DNA from: an uncultured Bacilli bacterium
GTDB lineage: Bacteria > Bacillota_I > Bacilli_A > RF39 > UBA660
NCBI GenBank assembly: GCA_948479395.1
Contig: CAOLUI010000003.1
Span: forward strand, 44,589-61,969
Reading direction: 5' to 3'
Length of the DNA: 17,381 nucleotides
The position numbers and the translations under genes were made by a program. Every line of letters starts with the position of its first letter. Within the stretch, counting starts at the first letter, position 1. Below are positions 6,601 through 13,800 of this stretch, piece by piece. The notes under the pieces are model-generated. The model did no database searches and was not told where the DNA came from. It saw only the letters and a list, made by a program, of their open reading frames with translations.

Positions 6601-7674
6601 GTTTAAATACTCATTTAAATTTTTAACACGATATTGTAATTCGGGCATTTGACTTGTAGAAATGAAGCCACTTGGAGCATTTATAACATCTGGGATACGA
6701 TTAACAATATCAGCACAAGTAAGTTCGACGGTACAGGGTTTATTAATAATCATAGTTGTATCAGGTTCTCCTATTATGGACCATTCATTTACATCAAACT
6801 CATCTTCTCTATAAACTTTACCAATACATTCTGCTTCTATAGTAATTCCTTCTTGAGTTGTGGCAGTTACAATAGCACTCATACCAGCTGCATCTCCAGC
6901 TTTTATAGTCATATCAAGAGTGCTAGAATAAATATCACTATCATGAGTTTGAGGTACACATTTTTGACTTATTTGTGTTAAATGTAAACCTAATTTATCA
7001 ATTAACCAACCAGCAACATTCCACATATAACTTGGTAAAAATTCGCGATTATTAATTATTTCTGCTCTTTCTTCATTAGTCATACGATCCGCACTGGCTA
7101 CTTCTTTATCAAATTCGTCTAATGATAGTCCTGCACCATGAGCTTTAGCAAGAGCAATTCCATAATCTTCCACATTATAGGAACTACTTCCTTTTATTTT
7201 AATGATTTTATGAGTAGAAGCAGCTAAATTGTTAATAAGCCCTCCCCAAAAAATATCTTGATAACCACACCCTGTAATAGTTACATTATTAGCTTTAGCT
7301 AAACTATCAAGTTCATAAAATAATTGTGGATTAGAGTTACTCGCAAAAAATGCTTCTTCACATGTTGTAATAACATTTACTTTACATCTTAAACAAATTC
7401 TAATAACCTCTTCTAAATCATTTAATAGACTCATCGTCGTAATAATAGCAATATCAGGTTTTATTTCTCTTAAATTTTTTTCTAAATTATTTAGATTATC
7501 AACTATAATATTTCTATTCTTAGTTTCCATTATATTACCAATGTCTTTTCCACAAATATTATTATCAATGTCAAAGGCAGCTACTATTTCAGCTCCTTTT
7601 TCCAATACATAGCGCATTGTATATTTGCTCATTTTCCCACAACCAATTTGAGCTACTTTAATTTTTCTTTCCAT
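6592..7674 (-). CDS. 2,4-diaminopentanoate dehydrogenase-like NAD(P)-dependent protein
   Basis: Cytoplasmic dehydrogenase of the dihydrodipicolinate-reductase-like Rossmann family whose best-known member is 2,4-diaminopentanoate dehydrogenase of ornithine fermentation. The N-terminal strand-turn VAQIGCGKMSKY (7-18) is the dinucleotide-binding loop; the VNVITTCEEAFF stretch (about 99-110) and the GCGYQDIFWGG stretch (about 135-145) are typical of this group. 360 residues, near the usual length. Start ATG 7674 has AGAGGA nine bases upstream. It lies 16 bases after the AAA+ ATPase gene and is probably co-transcribed. No other ornithine-fermentation genes are present, so the substrate is unknown and the name states only the family. 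Confidence 0.75.
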   Translation of the reverse strand: MERKIKVAQIGCGKMSKYTMRYVLEKGAEIVAAFDIDNNICGKDIGNIMETKNRNIIVDNLNNLEKNLREIKPDIAIITTMSLLNDLEEVIRICLRCKVNVITTCEEAFFASNSNPQLFYELDSLAKANNVTITGCGYQDIFWGGLINNLAASTHKIIKIKGSSSYNVEDYGIALAKAHGAGLSLDEFDKEVASADRMTNEERAEIINNREFLPSYMWNVAGWLIDKLGLHLTQISQKCVPQTHDSDIYSSTLDMTIKAGDAAGMSAIVTATTQEGITIEAECIGKVYREDEFDVNEWSIIGEPDTTMIINKPCTVELTCADIVNRIPDVINAPSGFISTSQMPELQYRVKNLNEYLNKK

Positions 7675-7690
7675 TTTTTAAATCCTCTTT

Positions 7691-8623
7691 CTATTCATAA
7701 TCATCTAAATTAACATTTTCTTCGTTAATTAAATCTTTAAATTCTTCCTTAAATCTAGCTATTTCTTTAATTTTAGCATCTTCATAAATATTTTTAGCAT
7801 TATAAATTGCTTTATAAACATGTTTGATTTTTACTTCATTCTCGTTATCAAATAAAGCATAAGTAAAAGCATTCGCTAAAATTGTTAAACAGATATCAGG
7901 GTATCTGCTGGCAACTTCATAAACTCTTTTATATTCATCAGTCATTTCTACAATAAAGGTCATTATTTTTTCTTTTATAAAATCTGTATAATTTAATTTA
8001 ACGCCAATTTGCTTTTCTAATTTAGGAGTAGTGCCCATTAATATTTTAACTACAGTTGGTTTGTCAGCTTCGGTAACTTCAATTTTCTGAAATCTTCTTA
8101 AAAAAGCTCGGTCTCTTAAAATATATTGTTCATATTCTTCTGTTGTAGTAGCTCCTATCATTTTGATAGTTCCTCGATCAAGTCCTGATTTTAATAAGTT
8201 GGCAAAATCGATTCCACCATTTTCAGTAGTATTTTTATTAACTAAAACATGAGTTTCATCAATAAAGATTATTATTTTTTCTTTATTTTCTAGTTCTTTA
8301 ACTAATAAATCTATTCTATTTTCAACTTGACCATCATTAATACTAGAACCAAGTAGGCTTGTTATATTAATTTTTATTAATTCCCAACCTAGTAAAGCAT
8401 TAGGAACATTACCCTTTTGGATTCGATAAGCAAGTCCTTCAACAATAGCTGTTTTACCTATTCCTGGTTTACCAACTAAAAGAGCACTTTTCTCAGGAGT
8501 TAATAGAGTCAATATACATTGTTTAATTTCTAAATCTCTAGCTATTGCTGGATCAGTAATAAATTCTTTTTTCGTAAAATTTTCTCCATAACGCTCGAGC
8601 ATGCTAATTTTATTTGAATCCAT
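7691..8623 (-). CDS. Stand-alone AAA+ ATPase resembling the ClpB/ClpC D1 module
   Basis: A ~310-residue single AAA+ module. Walker A GKPGIGKT (51-58), the following AIVEGLAYRIQKGNVP, Walker B IIIFIDETH (D122/E123), the IGATTTEEYEQYI sensor stretch and the arginine-finger region RDRAFLRRF are all close to the first ATPase domain of ClpA/B/C. Missing are the Clp N-domain, the coiled-coil M-domain, the second AAA+ domain and therefore any ClpP-docking loop, so it is not a complete Clp unfoldase. The C-terminal part (DDYE ending) is acidic. ATG 8623 is chosen because GGTGA lies just before it; an in-frame TTG at 8635 lacks a site. It could remodel a specific partner protein; the downstream dehydrogenase gene gives no obvious clue. 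Confidence 0.85.
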   Translation of the reverse strand: MDSNKISMLERYGENFTKKEFITDPAIARDLEIKQCILTLLTPEKSALLVGKPGIGKTAIVEGLAYRIQKGNVPNALLGWELIKINITSLLGSSINDGQVENRIDLLVKELENKEKIIIFIDETHVLVNKNTTENGGIDFANLLKSGLDRGTIKMIGATTTEEYEQYILRDRAFLRRFQKIEVTEADKPTVVKILMGTTPKLEKQIGVKLNYTDFIKEKIMTFIVEMTDEYKRVYEVASRYPDICLTILANAFTYALFDNENEVKIKHVYKAIYNAKNIYEDAKIKEIARFKEEFKDLINEENVNLDDYE

Positions 8624-8639
8624 TTTATTCACCAATTTA

Positions 8640-8667
8640 ATTATACCGCAAAAAGCGAAAAAGTAAA
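8640..8667 (-). promoter_or_regulatory. Promoter of the AAA+ ATPase gene
   Basis: Minus-strand TATAAT (8645-8640) with TTTACT (8667-8662) 16 bases upstream. The expected transcription start near 8633 gives a leader of only about ten bases, containing the GGTGA ribosome binding site. The -35 lies inside the terminator hairpin of the preceding gene. Confidence 0.55.
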
Positions 8668-8687
8668 TTAATAACTTTTTCGCTTTT
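8646..8687 (-). terminator. Terminator after the HAAS membrane protein gene
   Basis: AAAAGCGAAAAAGT (8651-8664) and ACTTTTTCGCTTTT (8674-8687) form a perfect 14-bp stem with a 9-base loop; five T follow in the minus direction. The stop codon of the HAAS gene lies on its edge. Confidence 0.7.
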
Positions 8688-10137
8688 AATGATGATAGGA
8701 TAAATCGTGATAAGTTTCATGTAAATCTTCAAAATCAATTTCATTTTCTTCTATATATTCTTCATACTCCTCATATTGTTTTTGATTTTTTAATAATTTA
8801 TCTTTAACTTCTTTAGATGTATAAATTTTAACTACTACATCATAATTATAAGTTCGAATTACTTTTTCTTTTAAATCATTAATTAAATTATTAAACATAT
8901 TTTTATTATACTTAAACTGATTTAAATAGTGTTCTAAATGAATTATTTCATATTTATTTTCACGACTTTTAGTAGGTTCAATAGATATATCAAAATATTC
9001 TGTGTTATAACAGTATTCAATCCTAATTTGATCATCTAACTTGTCATCAATTATTATTTCATTATAATATCCTTCTAAAACTAAGTTATCTTGCATCTTA
9101 TATTCTAATGTTTTTATTGGTTTACTAACATCTTTATTATCATAATAAATTGTCGTATTAGTTATTTCAATGGCACTTACAGCGATACCTAAACCTAAAA
9201 GGCCAAAACTAATAAGAGAAATAATTAAAATAATGAAAAAATTAGTTTGACGGTTAAAAATAAAATTAAATAAAGTAAGAAAAACGATTATTCCTAATAT
9301 TAATAAGGCTAAAATAATCAAATAAATTCCGAAATAGAAAACTCCTTTAAATAATAAATAAACAGAAATAGAAAATGCCGCAGTTAAACCAATGATATAA
9401 AAAATTAAACCAATTAAAAGAAAGAAAACAATTATTTTAATTCCTATAATACAAAAAGATGTTAAAATATCAAGTAAGTTTTTTGAATTAGGATTTACAT
9501 TCTTTACTATTTTTTCTGGATTTGAAGATCTTGGATGCTCTTTAATTTTTTCTTTTTTGGGATTTGGGTGAAAATTGAAATTAGGTTCTTGACTATTTAA
9601 ATAACGTTTTTCAAATATTTTGATAAATAAGATTATAGCAAATAAAACATAACATATTTCGAGAAAAGCCTTTCCTAAATTACCAATAATGTGAAATGGA
9701 ATGGGGCTTCCAAGAGAGCTAGATATATTATAAATAATATTTTTACACACCTGAGCAATCAATTCAAAAGGTAATCGACAAAGAGCAATAATTATAAATA
9801 TACAAAGCATTTCTAAAATAAACCTTACTATTTCTTTAAAATCTTTTGTCGAAAAAAACTCAATAATATTTTCAATAATAGCTACAAATTCTTCAATAAA
9901 ATTATTTAAAATGTCATTTTTCTTTTCTTGGGGCTTTTTTATTTTATAAGCACTAAGTAATTCACTAGCTAACTCATCTATATTGCCTAATGATTTTATA
10001 GCTTCCTCTTCTGTTGAACCTTGACTCATTTTTTCTTCAATAAATCCTGAGTATTCTTTTAAAATATCTTCGACTTCACTCTCTTCTAAAATATCAATTT
10101 TTTTACGTAATTTATTTAAAAATTCTTGTTTATTCAT
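8686..10137 (-). CDS. HAAS-domain (DUF1700-like) multi-spanning membrane protein
   Basis: Membrane protein that pairs with PadR regulators in Firmicutes. The N-terminal ~65 residues (MNKQEFLNKLRKKI...EDILKEYSGFIEEKM...SLGNIDELASELL) match the HAAS signalling domain. Then come about six hydrophobic segments (near 105-122, 160-175, 228-262, 265-292 and 299-324), with a basic, Pro/Lys-rich loop near 190-220, and a ~150-residue C-terminal region, probably extracytoplasmic, rich in Tyr, Glu and Asp and ending YHDLSYHH. Start ATG 10137 (483 residues) is preferred over an upstream in-frame start because AAGGAAGTG precedes it and it overlaps the padR stop by 8 bases. HAAS proteins are thought to sense or transmit envelope state to the PadR partner; the signal is unknown. 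Confidence 0.8.
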   Translation of the reverse strand: MNKQEFLNKLRKKIDILEESEVEDILKEYSGFIEEKMSQGSTEEEAIKSLGNIDELASELLSAYKIKKPQEKKNDILNNFIEEFVAIIENIIEFFSTKDFKEIVRFILEMLCIFIIIALCRLPFELIAQVCKNIIYNISSSLGSPIPFHIIGNLGKAFLEICYVLFAIILFIKIFEKRYLNSQEPNFNFHPNPKKEKIKEHPRSSNPEKIVKNVNPNSKNLLDILTSFCIIGIKIIVFFLLIGLIFYIIGLTAAFSISVYLLFKGVFYFGIYLIILALLILGIIVFLTLFNFIFNRQTNFFIILIISLISFGLLGLGIAVSAIEITNTTIYYDNKDVSKPIKTLEYKMQDNLVLEGYYNEIIIDDKLDDQIRIEYCYNTEYFDISIEPTKSRENKYEIIHLEHYLNQFKYNKNMFNNLINDLKEKVIRTYNYDVVVKIYTSKEVKDKLLKNQKQYEEYEEYIEENEIDFEDLHETYHDLSYHH

Positions 10138-10462
10138 TTTTTTCACTTCCTTTAATAAAATCGTTGACACTATTGGAAAATTTTTTCCATTCCATTATTT
10201 GATTTTTTTTTCTTTTTTTTCCTGATACGGTTATGTGATAATACTTTCTTGTTGGGCCGTTTTTAGATTCTTCTAAATAAGTTTCAAAATAGCCTTCATT
10301 AGTTAACCTTTTTAAAATGGGATAAATAGTTCCTTCATTAACATCAACTATTTTACTTACCGCCTCAACAAGTTCATATCCATACATATCTTTTTTTTCT
10401 ACAATTAAAAGTACCAATAACTCTAAAACCCCTTTTTTAAATTGAGTATTAATATTCACCAC
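10130..10462 (-). CDS. PadR-family transcriptional regulator
   Basis: Winged-helix DNA-binding repressor, 110 residues, the compact PadR form. Recognisable elements are NTQFKKGVLELLVL (helix 1), MYGYELVEAVS, the recognition-helix and wing region VNEGTIYPILKRLTNEGYFE (about 41-60) and GPTRKYYHITVSGKKR (about 69-84). It is first in a transcript with the HAAS gene, which overlaps its stop. Canonical starts are two tandem GTG codons (10462, 10459) that lie inside the GAGGTG ribosome binding site; homologues usually start one or two residues before NTQFKKG, which would fit initiation at ATT 10453. The promoter ahead of it carries two dyads, so autorepression is likely. The effector is unknown. Confidence 0.9.
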   Translation of the reverse strand: MVNINTQFKKGVLELLVLLIVEKKDMYGYELVEAVSKIVDVNEGTIYPILKRLTNEGYFETYLEESKNGPTRKYYHITVSGKKRKKNQIMEWKKFSNSVNDFIKGSEKNE

Positions 10463-10465
10463 CTC

Positions 10466-10508
10466 TTAGTAAGATAATAATATACTAATTACTTTGTATT
10501 GTCAAGTA
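10466..10508 (-). promoter_or_regulatory. padR promoter with two overlapping operator-like dyads
   Basis: Consensus TTGACA (10505-10500) and TATTAT (10482-10477) with 17-base spacing on the minus strand. Inverted repeat TTAGTA-N11-TACTAA (10466-10488) brackets the -10, and TACTT-N9-AAGTA (10490-10508) covers the -35. Both share the AGTA/TACT half-site, fitting repression by the adjacent PadR protein. Confidence 0.8.
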
Positions 10509-10532
10509 CTAGGTAAAAGCAAATAAAATGAT

Positions 10533-10558
10533 TAAAAAAAAGTAACTTTTTAGCTACT
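10533..10558 (-). terminator. Terminator after the ABC transporter gene
   Basis: Minus-strand AGTAGCT (10558-10552) pairs with AGTTACT (10547-10541) with one G-U pair and a 4-base loop, followed by eight T. It overlaps the stop codon and separates the ABC gene from padR. Confidence 0.75.
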
Positions 10559-12863
10559 CTGTTCTTAAGGCAATAACAGGATCCTTTTTACTTGCTATTT
10601 TAGATGGTATTGCTCCACCAATTAAAGTTAAAATTAAACTTATTATTATTAGAATAAGAGCGTGAAGAGGATTTAAAACCGCCACATTTTTTAAATCCGT
10701 TAAATTGTATAAAAGCTGATTTACAGGAATTAATAATAATCTTGTAATTATAATTCCTAATAATCCTGATGATAAACCAATTATAAAAGTTTCAGCATTA
10801 AATACACGAGAAATATCTTTTTTACGAGCTCCTAAGCTTCTTAATATTCCAATTTCTTTGGTTCTTTCTAAAACAGAAATATACATGATAATACCAATCA
10901 TTATAGATGATACAATTAGACTTATAGCACTAAAAGCAACTAAAACAATTGTGATAGCATCCATAATATTTCCCGATAAAGATGAGATTATTTCCGCTTG
11001 ATCGGTATAAACTATTTGTTCTTCAGGGCTTTTTCCTTCATTATATTTATCTAAATATTTTAATAATTCTTCTTTCGCATTAAAATCTCTAGGAAAAACT
11101 TGAATCATATAGGGAACAGCTTCATCACCTAAATAAGCTAAGGTTTGATTTTTAATTTCTTTACCTTCATCGGTAGTTAAATCAAATGGTTCTCCTGTCA
11201 TTAAATTATATTTGGCTTCTTTTTGGGCTTTAACTATTTTAGAATTTTTATTAACAGAAATAACATAATCTAATAATTTATCGGTATATGTTAATGCTGA
11301 TGATTGTACATAACTAGGAAAATCTTCTTTTAATCTAATAATTCCTACTATTTTTAAACTAAGGGTATTTTCACTTTGATATAATTTTTCTAAATCAGAA
11401 TTAATGGTAAAATAATTACCAACTTTTTCATAATACTGATCATTTAAAACTAATTTTAATTCACTATTCAAAATATCATCAAAACTAATATTTTCTTTAG
11501 TGATATCAAGATTTAATGCTTCTAAAATTTCTTCTGTGACATGATTTTTACTATCAACAATAAGCATTAATTCTTCTTTTTCTTGAGCTTCTCTCCCAAT
11601 TAAAATATCGTATTTTTCTTCAATTACACTTTTTTTATCACTATTTAAATTTTTGGGAATACTACCCATGGTTTGCCCAATAGTCAACATTTTGACTTGC
11701 CCAGATATTTTATTAATTAAATTAAGATTAGTGTAACGATTATAAGAGATACCACTGACAATATCAGGGTTAGCTTTTTCTAAATATTCCACATAATCTT
11801 TGGTAATTTTATTTTTATGAGTTAAAGTTTTTTCAATATCTTTTTCAGGAATTATATAATCAAAGTTAGGATAGTCTTCTTCTGTTTTTTTCACCGTATT
11901 TTGCATTTCATTCATTGCCTCTTCATCTAAATTCATTGCTTGTTCACTTATTATAATAGGCATTGATGATAACGTATTTCTTTCAAAAATATCGATTTGT
12001 TGATCGAATCCATTAGATAAACTAAGAATTGATGCAATACCAATAATACCAATACTTGAAGCAAAGGAAGTTAAAATAGTACGCCCTTTTTTAGTTTTAA
12101 TATTATTTAAACTAAGTTTTAAAGCAGATAAAAATCCCATAGAAGTTCGTTTAATTTTATATTCTTTTTCATCATTTTCACTTTTTTTAATGGGATTGGT
12201 ATCATCTAGTACCACTCCATCGCGCATTTTTATTGTTCTCGTAGCATATTCAAGAGCTAAATCAGGATTGTGGGTAACCATAATAACAAGTTTATTCTTA
12301 GCTATTTCTCTTATTAATTCCATAATTTGAACACTAGTTTTGGTATCTAAAGCTCCTGTTGGTTCATCAGCTAAAATAATATCAGGATCATTAGCAAGAG
12401 CTCTTGCAATAGCGACTCTTTGCATCTGACCGCCTGATAATTGATTAGGTTTTTTATGCATATGATTTTTTAACCCAACTTGTTCTAATACTTTTTTGGC
12501 TTTTTGATGGCGCTTTTTTGCTGATACCCCACTTAAAGTCATTCCCATTTCTACATTTGCTAATATACTTATATGACTAATTAAATTATAGCTTTGAAAG
12601 ATAAACCCAATACAGTTATTACGATAAGCATCCCAATCACGATCTTTAAATTTCTTAGTTGAACGATTGTTTATGATTAAATCTCCTTCATCATAGCGAT
12701 CTAATCCACCTATAATATTTAAAAGAGTAGTTTTACCGCTTCCACTAGGTCCTAAAATAGCTACAAACTCATTTTGGCGAAATTTTAAATTAACATTTTT
12801 TAAGGCCGTTTGAGTAAAATCACCTGTTGTATAACTTTTATTAATTTTTTTTAATTCTAACAT
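10554..12863 (-). CDS. MacB/FtsX-type ABC transporter, ATPase fused to permease
   Basis: A 769-residue single-chain mechanotransmission-type ABC protein. The ATPase comes first: Walker A GPSGSGKTT (38-46), Q-loop Q90, signature LSGGQ (142-146), Walker B IILADEP (162-168) and switch H198. After a linker comes TM1 (about 265-288), a ~350-residue presumed extracytoplasmic domain, and three C-terminal helices (near 645-668, 693-714, 734-750), with the FtsX-family motif ERTKEIGILRSLGA after TM2. Such proteins export peptides or lipoproteins, or give resistance to envelope-active peptides; the substrate here is unknown. ATG 12863 has GGGAGGG at good distance. It has its own promoter and terminator, and lies just ahead of the padR-HAAS pair, which suggests a shared envelope-stress role. 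Confidence 0.92.
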   Translation of the reverse strand: MLELKKINKSYTTGDFTQTALKNVNLKFRQNEFVAILGPSGSGKTTLLNIIGGLDRYDEGDLIINNRSTKKFKDRDWDAYRNNCIGFIFQSYNLISHISILANVEMGMTLSGVSAKKRHQKAKKVLEQVGLKNHMHKKPNQLSGGQMQRVAIARALANDPDIILADEPTGALDTKTSVQIMELIREIAKNKLVIMVTHNPDLALEYATRTIKMRDGVVLDDTNPIKKSENDEKEYKIKRTSMGFLSALKLSLNNIKTKKGRTILTSFASSIGIIGIASILSLSNGFDQQIDIFERNTLSSMPIIISEQAMNLDEEAMNEMQNTVKKTEEDYPNFDYIIPEKDIEKTLTHKNKITKDYVEYLEKANPDIVSGISYNRYTNLNLINKISGQVKMLTIGQTMGSIPKNLNSDKKSVIEEKYDILIGREAQEKEELMLIVDSKNHVTEEILEALNLDITKENISFDDILNSELKLVLNDQYYEKVGNYFTINSDLEKLYQSENTLSLKIVGIIRLKEDFPSYVQSSALTYTDKLLDYVISVNKNSKIVKAQKEAKYNLMTGEPFDLTTDEGKEIKNQTLAYLGDEAVPYMIQVFPRDFNAKEELLKYLDKYNEGKSPEEQIVYTDQAEIISSLSGNIMDAITIVLVAFSAISLIVSSIMIGIIMYISVLERTKEIGILRSLGARKKDISRVFNAETFIIGLSSGLLGIIITRLLLIPVNQLLYNLTDLKNVAVLNPLHALILIIISLILTLIGGAIPSKIASKKDPVIALRTE

Positions 12864-12886
12864 TTATACCCTCCCTTTGGTAATAA

Positions 12887-12936
12887 TTATTTGCACGCTT
12901 TTTTATTATATTACTTTTATTATAAAATGCAAATAA
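12887..12936 (-). promoter_or_regulatory. ABC transporter promoter flanked by a 9-bp inverted repeat
   Basis: Minus-strand TTGCAT (12932-12927) and TATAAT (12910-12905) are 16 bases apart. A perfect inverted repeat, TTATTTGCA at 12887-12895 and TGCAAATAA at 12928-12936, has one arm on the -35 and the other just after the predicted start (near 12898). The arms are 41 bases apart centre to centre, about four helical turns. As one arm is upstream of the start, it cannot act as an mRNA hairpin, so a protein-binding DNA site is the more likely reading. Confidence 0.65.
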
Positions 12937-13065
12937 GAATAATTTAAGTATTTTTTAAAAAATTTGTAATTTTTAATTTCAAAAACTTAAAAATAAATTA
13001 AATTAAGAACTAGAAATAATAAAATCCTTAAAATATGATGTTTGTTTCATATGTCTACCAAAACA

Positions 13066-13097
13066 ATAAAAAAACATTCTAAAATTTTTAAAATGTT
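13066..13097 (-). terminator. Terminator after the ADP-ribosyltransferase ORF
   Basis: On the minus strand AACATTTTAAA pairs with TTTAGAATGTT (13097-13073; one G-U pair) and is followed by seven T. The hairpin overlaps the stop codon at 13088-13090. Confidence 0.7.
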
Positions 13098-13696
13098 CTT
13101 TTTTCTCTCGACATTTTATTATTTTTTCTTTCTTGTAATTTTTCTTCAATCATCATAAGTGCTTCTTCATAAGAATAAAGTTCTTGATTTAAATGAACAA
13201 ATTCATATTCAGTTGGAGGGTTTTTCATTGTATCATAAAATTCTTCTAACAAATCTAAAGATTTTACTTTTATTTCTAGCTTTTTAGTTTTACCAGTTAA
13301 GTTATTTGGTTCTCGTCCTTTTGCAACCTCTTTTTCATTAATTATTTCGTAAGAACAAGGAGGAAGAAGTACTTCGTTTTCATAATCTTTTTTTCTTTGA
13401 TCTTTTGGTCTTATAGATTTGATATTTATACATCTAGTTCCAGCTGGAACATGAATAGTGAGAATTGTTCCTCGACTAAATTGTTCAGCAATTTTAAAAT
13501 CAGTCGTTGTAGATACAATTCCCGCTACTCCATTTCTTTCTAATGTCGTACAACCTCTATATAAAATGGTATCTTCTTCTAAAGGAGGTGCAAAGTCAAA
13601 AGCTTCACTCAAATTAATAATACATCTCATAAAAGCTGGATTAATCGGATAATATGCTATTTTCATTTTTTCTAATTCCTCTAAATATTTTACCAT
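13088..13696 (-). CDS. ADP-ribosyltransferase catalytic domain (R-S-E class)
   Basis: The 202-residue frame has the three landmarks of arginine-type ADP-ribosyltransferases in order: R47 in ILYRGCTT, S62-T63-T64 in GIVSTTTDFKIAEQF, and E106-x-E108 in ENEVLLPP, the ExE motif. These would bind NAD and transfer ADP-ribose to a target protein. No signal peptide or membrane segment is present. The first ATG (13696) has no ribosome binding site, and the same frame extends upstream as QEYFDNLPLSIS before a stop, so the annotated start is probably internal to a longer, broken gene reaching to 14001. The C-terminus is basic and charged. Targets are unknown; related proteins are toxins, phage enzymes or regulators. 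Expression of this fragment is doubtful. Confidence 0.7.
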   Translation of the reverse strand: MVKYLEELEKMKIAYYPINPAFMRCIINLSEAFDFAPPLEEDTILYRGCTTLERNGVAGIVSTTTDFKIAEQFSRGTILTIHVPAGTRCINIKSIRPKDQRKKDYENEVLLPPCSYEIINEKEVAKGREPNNLTGKTKKLEIKVKSLDLLEEFYDTMKNPPTEYEFVHLNQELYSYEEALMMIEEKLQERKNNKMSREKRTF

Positions 13697-13800
13697 AGAT
13701 ATAGATAAAGGTAAGTTATCAAAATATTCCTGTTACATCAAAATCAAAGTCATAAAACTTATCTTTTAAATATGTTTTAAAATCTCATTTTCTAAAAAAA

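Noticed and set aside
6649..6981. Plus-strand open frame inside the 2,4-DAPDH-like gene
   Set aside because: Antisense shadow with no promoter or ribosome binding site and a composition like a reverse-frame translation.
13458..13652. Plus-strand open frame inside the ADP-ribosyltransferase ORF, considered as a possible antitoxin
   Set aside because: Fully antisense to the catalytic domain and without a ribosome binding site; more likely a shadow.
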